NCBI GenBank assembly: GCA_028023455.1 | Contig: JAQFVV010000276.1 | Coordinates: 822,545 to 886,544, forward strand | Source: Epiperipatus broadwayi | Lineage: Eukaryota > Onychophora > Udeonychophora > Euonychophora > Peripatidae | Direction of reading: 5' to 3' | Length of the DNA stretch: 64,000 nt | Position numbers and translations under genes: made by a program | Notes under the pieces: model-generated | Seen by the model: the letters and a program-made list of their open reading frames with translations, nothing else | What the model was told of the DNA's origin: nothing | The model's database searches: none | Shown: one piece after another, positions 56,324 through 64,000 of the stretch | Layout of the letters: the number at the start of each line of letters is the position of its first letter | How positions within the stretch are numbered: position 1 is the stretch's first letter

Positions 56324-56879
56324 AAAAATATTATTAAGCACCTCTAATAGTAAAAGCATTTGGATACAAATAGTTGCAAGAAATCTGTCGCCAGTAAACT
56401 TAATCTAAAACAATTGAACTATGAATACGAGTTTAAATGTTTTAACCTTTTCTGAGACAATTTCCGTTAGAAACAAACTTTTTCTGTAGGTTAAAGTAGA
56501 TTGTTGTATGTTTCTATTATTTAAATGTTTGTCTTTAAAACATGTAGAGTTTTATTGTCCAAAGCAGCCAATTCTAAAAACAATCTGCCTCTGGCTGAAA
56601 TGAATTTAGATTTATATATATAGTGTTTACTTTTCTACTAACAGCAGACGGGAAACTGCTGAGAATATTTGCCTTTTTTAAAATTATGACATTGTTGAAT
56701 AAAATGTCAAATGATTTTCAAAAGAAGTACTTTAACTTTAGTAAAATCTGGATTCTATGTATAATGCAGAGATTCATTGTCTTATATAGGGTTTTACTAT
56801 GAGTAAATTAAAAATTATTATTTGTCTAACTAATTCATTCATTACAGAATTATAATACTAAAAATAAGACCATGCTTGA
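56324..56879. other. Intergenic DNA, nothing recognised
   Basis: No supported feature. Confidence 0.5.
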
Positions 56880-57850
56880 ATACAGATCAAGATATGTCAG
56901 CGGCCACTGGAATCAACCAATAAGGGAATTACTACCCGATATTAAAACTGACCTTAGCCTTTGAAGCTATAAAATCTAACTGGAGATCATACATCAATAA
57001 CACCAAATATTTCCTCTCAGAAAATGCTGTAGTATTCTTAAGAAGGTAACACATTTGTCATCTTGTATAAATTTGAGTTCACCACCAAATTGCTACTTCA
57101 AGTAAAGAATCTAAAATTTCAATGCAATTCCCACTTATACCATAAAGTGTGATAAAAAAAAGTTTGCTAAATATTACAACAAGGACTTCACCATGAACAA
57201 GTATCTCCAAATATCTTCATCTGTGGCTACCTCCCAATGAAGGACTGCTAATACCATGGTGCACAAACCTAACATCCCCCTCAGACTCAAGCTTGAATTT
57301 GGAGATTTTAACACTGCCAAAATGACTAACCAATTATTGATTGATCATCTTGGTTACAGAAATACACTATTTAGTCATCATTTGAATTCCATCCATCATA
57401 TAAAGAAAGCCAAACTTGATTCTGCATATAAAATAGCTTCCCTAGATATCATTGAATTTTAGCTCAATCAATAGGAAACTTTTAATAAACATAATTACAG
57501 CTTAACTCGCAAAACACAAATATTCTCTGACATACACCAAATTCATTTCTAAGATTCTCATCTGGCTAGATAACAATATTATAGATACATTACATAGTCA
57601 ACATTATCACATGATGGATGGATAACCCATATGTCTCTTTCTCATGGCATCCTTTTTAGCCTATACTTAATTCACTTCAAAGACATCATTTTTCCAGCAC
57701 CCTTTTCACACACTTCTGACATCATCTATGTGTGTTATGTTGATGATATTTTTATATCTGAGCCAGAGCCATCAATCCACAATATTAAAACAAATCTCCA
57801 GATACATTTGGCCTTAGGTCTAATGATCCAATGGGAAGACTCACTTTAAA
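56880..57850 (+). pseudogene. Reverse-transcriptase remnant, possibly Penelope-like
   Basis: Broken plus-strand frames include VHKPNIPLRLKLEFG, which recalls the HKPxxPLRPI(V)S block of Penelope-like enzymes. IKKAKLDSAYKIASLDII follows (expected: ...LVSFDV, motif A). At 57730-57765 a frame reads YVCYVDDIFI, the catalytic YxDD motif. These fragments appear in the right order over about 0.6 kb. Several stops interrupt them. The block preceding motif A is poorly matched, so another retroelement class is possible. Confidence 0.6.
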
Positions 57851-58429
57851 GTCTCGAGTACTTAACCATCCTCTTATAAAGAAACACACATCATCTAGAA
57901 TACTCAATGTGGATCAAACCACTTGAAGTTCATGGGTTCACATACTCTAAGTCAACTTCTTCTCATTCTCATAAATCCACTGATCTATACACTTTTCTAA
58001 ATAGCAATCATCTATTATACAATCATAACTAATTTGCAAAGCAAATATAGATCAATATTTGTAAGGTCTTAACCTTCATTGGATTTAAATCCAACCACTA
58101 AACAAAGTCATGTAGTTCAACCACACACTATATTCAAATATCCACAATGATGAAAGGTCTTTGCTACTCCTGGCATACATTTCCACACTCACAAAATTCA
58201 TTTAAAACTTTTCCCTAAGGTTTTAGCTAAATTTCTGGAAATCTTCCCTCTACCATCAGACTAATTAATAACTTCAAAGGTAGGATCAGAACCCAAATTG
58301 ATCCCAAACAACATATAAAAACATTAAATGCTCCCAAACTGGATGCAAAGCAACTTATTTTGAACAATCTCAAGCATCTCTATTCATTGCATATCAAAAC
58401 ATCATAACAAAAAAAAAAAACTGATAAGC
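57851..58429 (+). other. Decayed sequence between two retroelement remnants
   Basis: Short coding-like fragments (for example SRVLNHPLIKKH at about 57855) suggest continued retroelement decay, but no domain can be named. Confidence 0.35.
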
Positions 58430-59150
58430 CTAGTTTTATTTTTGAATCCACCCAAGGTAATAGACAAGCTTTTAATGCTGAAACTTCACTTGACCCTGAA
58501 TTTTGTACTGGTTGGATATCTCAGATCCCCAATGATGGAATAGAAGATTATCCTATTAACCCTATTTTGGAGACAACAATACCAAATACTGATCAAACTA
58601 ACTCAAATACTCCAAAAATAAACTCCACTAAAACAAGAAAATCACTATTTGATCAGATGATTATCACAGAAAAAAACCACCAGAACCACTACCCTACTAC
58701 ACAGCAGAGTATGATGCAAAGAATCAGCACAATATTTTTGAAGTGATTGATCAAAATCTATTAAACCCAGAAAGAACTGCAGAAATGAATGAAGTAGAGA
58801 GTTTGCAAGACTTAGAAATCATGGTAATGCAACAAACAGAAACAAGGCATGAGACTCAGGATAGTCAAAAATTAGAAAATTAAGTAGAGAATGATCTGGA
58901 GATTGTTGCTAAAAATCTCAGTGGAATAAATGATTAGAACCCAGAATCCATTTTCTCACAAAAGGTAATAGTTGAAATAAGGGATAATCCTTTTAAAATT
59001 AACATAGATATTTCGATATCAACTACACAAGTGCCTACTCAGCTAATTAGCCCTATGAACACAATATTGACATGGCAAAAGTCATCTATATTCACAAAGT
59101 CAGATAGAGAGTTCAAGCTACTCAACAAATCTATCCTTAGATAGTATAAG
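58430..59150 (+). pseudogene. Unrecognised coding remnant, polar and acidic, probably retroelement-derived
   Basis: Frames with balanced composition run nearly without break but with several stops and at least one frame change: KPSFIFESTQGNRQAFNAET, then after a shift ERTAEMNEVESLQDLEIMV and VIVEIRDNPFKINIDISI. The sequence is rich in Asn, Gln, Glu and Thr. Its place upstream of a gypsy integrase tail suggests a linker or Gag/Pol part of the same element. No domain recognised. Confidence 0.4.
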
Positions 59151-59175
59151 GTTTGAGATAGATTATGAATCTCAA

Positions 59176-59736
59176 ATGTTGAGACAAGAACAGTTGGATG
59201 ATACTGCTACATCTCAAGTAAAACTAAGCTCTCAAATTCTTAAGGCTAACCACCTTAATAAATTCACAATATGTGAGACAATATTATATTTTAAACATGT
59301 TATGGAAAAGTACATGAAAGAGGATGAGATGGAAAATGAATTAGATATATATTTAAAAAGATTCCATCATACTCATATTTTCCATGAAAGCAGAATTAAA
59401 ATATTCTCTAGACAAAATACTGATGAACTGTATAGCAGCTATCAGAATATAATATTGTTAACATGTAAGACTGCAACCATGATAAGTTATCACAATTACC
59501 ACACTAGTTTAGGAAATTTTGATAATGACAAAGTATATGATCATTTTAGATGTTTTCTGTGGCATTTAAATGCACTCTACTATCAACAGGATGACCTTGA
59601 TAAGCAAGACAATTGGAACATGGTAGAAAATTCCACATCAGGAACCACTAAACAAAGAGATTTCTGGTTTCATAAACTATGCAATATGTATGAAGGTCCT
59701 TTTACTTTCATTAGGCATAGACATGCTAGTGCTTAA
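59176..59736 (+). CDS. Unrecognised 186-codon ORF, probably retroelement-derived
   Basis: The longest non-repetitive uninterrupted frame of the region. It is polar and His/Tyr-rich in the middle (KRFHHTHIFHESRIK; YHNYHTSLGNFDNDKVYDHF). It ends with FHKLCNMYEGPFTFIRHRHA, which resembles the GPY/F segment of a Ty3/gypsy integrase and the segment at about 60.3 kb. No integrase DDE core is visible before it, so the resemblance may be chance. The preceding DNA is also coding-like but has stops, so the annotated start is arbitrary. Confidence 0.35.
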   Translation: MLRQEQLDDTATSQVKLSSQILKANHLNKFTICETILYFKHVMEKYMKEDEMENELDIYLKRFHHTHIFHESRIKIFSRQNTDELYSSYQNIILLTCKTATMISYHNYHTSLGNFDNDKVYDHFRCFLWHLNALYYQQDDLDKQDNWNMVENSTSGTTKQRDFWFHKLCNMYEGPFTFIRHRHASA

Positions 59737-60104
59737 AAAGTCAATAAAAGGATGGACCTCAAAGATTGCAACTTGGAACTTGTACACTGGACAACTCAAA
59801 AGTTTATGAATATAAATTTTTATTTTGAGATAATATACGTTTAATACTAGAAAGTTAATGCTAATTTAGCTACTTTTTATATAAATATTATTTTTAAGAA
59901 TATATAAAATTGTTTTTAAAAATGTTTCAAAAACAGTTAGGGTATAAATAGATGCAACTACAATTTTTTAACATTAAACCACTATTTATGGTTAATAAAA
60001 GCAAATGTATGGTATAAGTTAACTTAGTAGCATTAGAGTGCAATGAACCCCAATATAATTTTTTTTCTTTAAGTAAAAGTATACATATGTAAGACAATCA
60101 ATGA
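59737..60104. other. AT-rich DNA, nothing recognised
   Basis: Separates the unrecognised ORF from the integrase tail; may be a decayed insertion. Confidence 0.4.
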
Positions 60105-60450
60105 GTGTACCAACTCATACCTATACCAATATATCCCACAGAAATAAATGTAGAACAGGAATTATTACAAGCATATGAAAGGCTCAAGAAAATGGCTGAC
60201 CTAAGAAATAAAGATAAAAAAGGAAAAGTATATTATAATTTTAAGGTAGGGGACAAAGTCTTGATAAAAAAAACCACATGTAAGTAAACCGCTAGATAAT
60301 ATGTACCATAAGTTTTTTAATCAATATCAAGGACCATTTACAATAGTAAAACAATCTGGTCATAATGCATATTGGATTGATAATGGAGGAGAGGTATGTG
60401 GAACATATAATGCCCATATCTTAAAACCATATTTTAGAAACTCCAAGTGA
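60105..60450 (+). pseudogene. Ty3/gypsy-type integrase C-terminus (GPY/F module)
   Basis: A frame reads ELLQAYERLKKMADLRNKDK and YNFKVGDKVLIKK, the integrase C-terminal segment with VGDxVL. A run of A near 60268 shifts the frame, and the protein then continues with MYHKFFNQYQGPFTIVKQSG and YWIDNGGEVCGTYNAHILKP to a stop at 60448-60450. QGPFTI is the GPY/F signature of Ty3/gypsy integrases. The catalytic core is absent, so only the 3' end of pol remains. A purine-rich stretch at about 60775-60797 could be the polypurine tract of this element, but no LTR was identified. Confidence 0.75.
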
Positions 60451-61104
60451 ACATACAGTTGCCTTATAGAATGCACAACCCAGCTGGAATAATAACTAGA
60501 AGTGATAGTTAAAGCATAGTAAGAGATAAAATCAATATCAAAGAAAATATCTATATATATTTATATCTAGGTGATTTTTAAAAAAAGTATAACTAGGGAT
60601 ATTATATTTATATATTCTTTTTGTTGATGAGGATATACCCAGGTTAAAGTTTTAAAAGCATTGGGTTATCTTGACATGGTTATCTTGACATTAACCGAGA
60701 TAGAAGAGTCAGTCCATACAGTGTAATGTATGCTCTAATATTTAGTTAGACCTTTAAAAAAATCCAGTAAGACTCAAAAAGGAGCAGGATGAAGGTTAAT
60801 AAATAAATTTATGTGCCATCTAAATAGAGACACATTATCGGTTAATTGTTTGGTCCACAGAACCATCAATAGGGAAGAAAAGAAAAAAAACCCCTAAGTT
60901 CAAATGACACTTTAAATGATATATGATTTAACCATAAAAAGAAAGTGTAAAGTAATTTTGAAAGACTAGCTGATAAAATTAAGCAACATTGGAGTAAATT
61001 TTTTAAAACCCTTCATTGAAACCTAACTCAATCCAGCATTAAATAAATATGTACTTATATCTTAGTGATAAAATTCTTTCCATAAGTTAGAATTTTAACC
61101 CTGT
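60451..61104. other. Possible 3' flank of the gypsy remnant, otherwise featureless
   Basis: No recognisable frame. A purine-rich stretch near 60775-60797 is noted only as a possible polypurine tract. Confidence 0.4.
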
Positions 61105-61200
61105 AAGAGAAGCAGTATTGTAGTGATGAGATACAAACTGCCACACCATTCCAGTTATTTAAGACACTCTACCAATTGGAGCCTCATAACATATTTGCTT
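61105..61200 (-). repeat. Degenerate tRNA-derived SINE
   Basis: On the minus strand GGCTCCAATTGGTAGAGTG (A-box region) is followed about 40 bases later by GTTTGTATCTC (B-box-like). The tRNA arms do not close fully. The head resembles a different tRNA from families 1 and 2. Confidence 0.5.
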
Positions 61201-63848
61201 AACCAATAAATTGCCAAGCAAATTGTCATATTAACATTTTTTTTCTTTCCAACATATACATGTGTATAAACATCTTTTTATTTCTAAAGAAGTAATAAAA
61301 GCCATTAAATTACTAGGGAGAAACAGATAGGTATATTAACACTGGAATAAAACATAATATGTTAATAATTGGGGATGACTACATCAAAAACTTGAACATA
61401 AACCTCAAGAAAACAATGACTAAATTAAAATCTAAACACATAGCAACCATTTGTCGAAATGAAATCTAAAATATTTATAAATTATTATTTTTATTTATAA
61501 TCCCATTTATTTATATTATGTCTGTTAAACAATAGGAAATGTTAAAGTTAAAATGCTTAAAAAAACTTCACGCGACCTACAATGCAGTATTAATTGTTAT
61601 AATTGTCTTCTGCATTCGAAGATCGAACTTTTTTTTTTTGCTTAAAAATAAATTTGAATACAAAATGGATGTGAATGTTTGAATCTAAATATATAAATAT
61701 TTTTTAAAATATTAATCAAAATGATCAAAAGCTGAAATTTTAAAGCAATCGTTTGAAGGGAAAGAAATAATTTGAAAGTAAGAAGATTTAAATTATTTGC
61801 TAATTAGACAAATTTTGGCTAAATTTATGTGTTGCAGTAATATTCAATAATTAATTGTTTTGATATATAATAATATCATCATTGAAATCTTGAGAAGCAA
61901 ATGAATCAATAAATATATATTATTTTTTTATCATGATTGCTTGCTGAAAAGTTTGTACCATGGGGTAATAATACGTCATCAATAAAGCCATGAAAAGTTA
62001 AAGATTTTACCAGCCCATTTAGAGGAAACTTGAAAACCATCTTTGCTTTAAATAAAATGCCTAATTAAATCCAAGACAGGATAATTGGAGAACATTTTTT
62101 GACTCAAACAAGAAATTTCTATTCTTCATGGGAGCAGAACTTCATCTCCATTCATAGGAATTTATTTAGCAAATAAACAGTTTCCAGCAGACTCATCAAA
62201 CTTTAATTAACATAATGGGATAAGAATTGTGACTTTTGTTTTATTATTTTGTCTATTGTAAATTTTATGTATTAATTTCATTTTCTACAAATGGAAGCTA
62301 ATTTGTATAATTTTGGAGAAATTTTGTATGAGAGTAATAAGGGGGTGGGGGAATTAGATTTAAATATATATACTTTTTATCATCTTTAATTGTATAAAGA
62401 ATAAAAAAATTAATAGTTTTGACCTCCCCATTTGACTGACATTTGACAACATATAGGAAATTAAAAGATAAGAAATTTTAATATTATCTCATAGTAAGCA
62501 AAACAAAATGATAGATTTTTTTATTATTATTAATTAAGCTTACTTTTGTATTGCTTTTATAAATCAATGATTTATAATCATTGATTTATCTAGACAACAA
62601 AGATTTTTTTGTTGTTGTTATGTTTGTATACATATTTTAAATTAGCCATCTAAAATCGAAATCACATATACATATTATAATTTTACATATTCATTGTTGT
62701 AAATAATTAGTCAAGTACATGAACTTCTACCATGAGGTTTAGGGCCAGGATTTTATTTTTATTAATATCATTATAGATATCGATGTGGCAGAAATTCATC
62801 TTTGAAAAAAATAAATTACATGTATCAGATTTAATTGTTATTCATACTTTATATTTTTTTGTTAGTCAATAAATGTTTATATAATTCGTTATTTTAATTT
62901 GGTCTCTAACTCATCATTATTTCAATATCCACCATCAGCTTTAAAGTTCTTCATTATTCACATACCCGTTATAAACATTATTATCTTATTTAGTTTTACA
63001 CCTATTAATATTATTACTATGATAGAGGAAATACATATACATATTTTAGTCATTTATTATAACTTTTAATACATATATACTTATACTGCACATACATATT
63101 TTTTATATATCTTATGCTTAATTGATTTGTGATAATTAATTATCACCTATATAGAGGTGCAATAACTACTACTAGTGTGATCTCCTTCCCTGATAAGAGA
63201 GCTCAGGCAATTACTCCCTGAGTTTGAATACTGTCATATAACGTGGTTAGAAAGGGGTGAGAACTGGATGAACTGACACAAATTGTATCTAAGTTAATAA
63301 AAATAGGTAGAGCTAGTCTATTGGAAGTAGGTACAATCATAGCTAATGGCATATAGATAATAATTGCTATGACTTCAGAAAGAAGTTTGCTGTTAATGAA
63401 AGGAGACACTTTGATTTCTCTTGGAGACCTTAAAGAAACTTGAGCAGGGCAAATTTCCTAATGTCCACTCCATACATTCTTGTCACTGCAGCAATTAATA
63501 CAATGTGATTATTCATATAGTATATGAGCATAGATAGGCTGCTCACCAACATGCATTTGCCAATGTGGGTAAGTTTATTGGTTTTTTACCTTCAGAGTTT
63601 AAGATCAAGAAACACCATCATCTTTTTTTCTCACTTTCTTGATAAAGCAAAATGAATGTCTGTGTGAATAAAACATTTTTCTAATAGATATATACAATAA
63701 TGACAGACAAAAATAAATCAGGGCCCTTTTTCCCAGGAGGCGGTAAAGTCATGAAGCCAAGATAGTGGTTCATGGCTGAAAGCAGAGGGTGCTAAGAATC
63801 CCCTGATTGCAGATACAGGCTGCCATTTGATGATGACTTTTTATTTAG
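61201..63848. other. AT-rich intergenic DNA, nothing recognised
   Basis: Contains a 13-bp hairpin at 62559-62589 and a 68-codon minus frame at 63203-63409 without motif. The last part (63.2-63.85 kb) is less AT-rich and may be an intron leading to the exon at the edge. Confidence 0.45.
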
Positions 63849-64000
63849 ATACTTACAACTGCAGATCATGTTCAAGTGAAGAAAGATTGCAAAAACTGGA
63901 AGAAGAATATATTAATTGGGACATTAAAGTTAGAAGAAAAGGTGAAGAGACAATTGATTTAAAAATTGGACATGTATTCTACCACAGAGGCACAAATATT
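63849..64000 (+). CDS. Candidate exon, partial, product unknown
   Basis: After a pyrimidine-rich acceptor (TTTTTATTTAG ending at 63848) one frame is open for 50 codons to the window edge. Its composition is strongly gene-like: YNCRSCSSEERLQKLEEEY, NWDIKVRRKGEETIDLKIGH and VFYHRGTNI. A CxxC pair is followed by a charged, probably helical segment. The end KIGHVFYHR faintly recalls the start of a YccV/hemimethylated-DNA-binding-type domain (usually KIGxVFxHKRYGY), but too little is visible to say. It could also be a transposon frame. Confidence 0.45.

Overview
The window is AT-rich eukaryotic, almost certainly metazoan, non-coding DNA dominated by microsatellites and decayed mobile elements. Signs are long (TA)n, (TAA)n, (TTA)n and (GATA)n tracts, tRNA-derived SINEs with target-site duplications, LINE, Penelope-like, LTR and hAT remnants, and intron-style splice sites around the few exon-like stretches. 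The repeat spectrum (Penelope-like GIY-YIG elements, tRNA-SINEs, hammerhead repeats) fits an invertebrate, perhaps a lophotrochozoan, but I cannot name the species. No complete, confidently recognised host gene is present.

Layout. 1-5.6 kb: intergenic with a TAA tract, a short inverted repeat and TA/AAT tracts. 5.7-9.3 kb: a LINE remnant split by a 2.55-kb solo LTR with ATAT target duplications. 9.3-21.2 kb: AT-rich intergenic with large microsatellites (including about 600 bp of GATA) and two SINEs. 21.6-22.0 kb: a plausible exon carrying an 85-residue ORF for a small tail-anchored membrane protein. 24.3-25.3 kb: two antisense LINE tails in tandem, then a 500-bp N gap. 30.2-36.0 kb: a triple SINE array, several palindromes, two Penelope-like fragments each lying just 3' of a (TA)n tract, and a GC-richer block. 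40.8-42.4 kb: a palindromic composite of a 475-bp repeat containing four hammerhead ribozyme motifs. 43.4-51.7 kb: an 8.3-kb LTR retrotransposon on the minus strand with about 2.65-kb LTRs and gag but no pol; its LTRs are the same family as the solo LTR at 6.4 kb. 52.2-60.5 kb: frameshifted LINE reverse transcriptase, a Tc1/mariner-like MITE, a hAT-derived tail, a SINE, a reverse-transcriptase remnant and a Ty3/gypsy integrase C-terminus. 63.85-64.0 kb: an exon-like segment running off the window.

The most interesting item is the 475-bp repeat at 40.8-42.4 kb. Each of its four copies has a complete hammerhead: catalytic core, stem I, stem II and a palindromic short stem III. Ribozymes in the same orientation are spaced exactly 475 bp apart, and the whole composite is flanked by a 15-16-bp direct duplication. 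This is what a metazoan retrozyme (small circular-RNA retroelement) would look like. All calls come from reading the sequence; no search or folding program was run.
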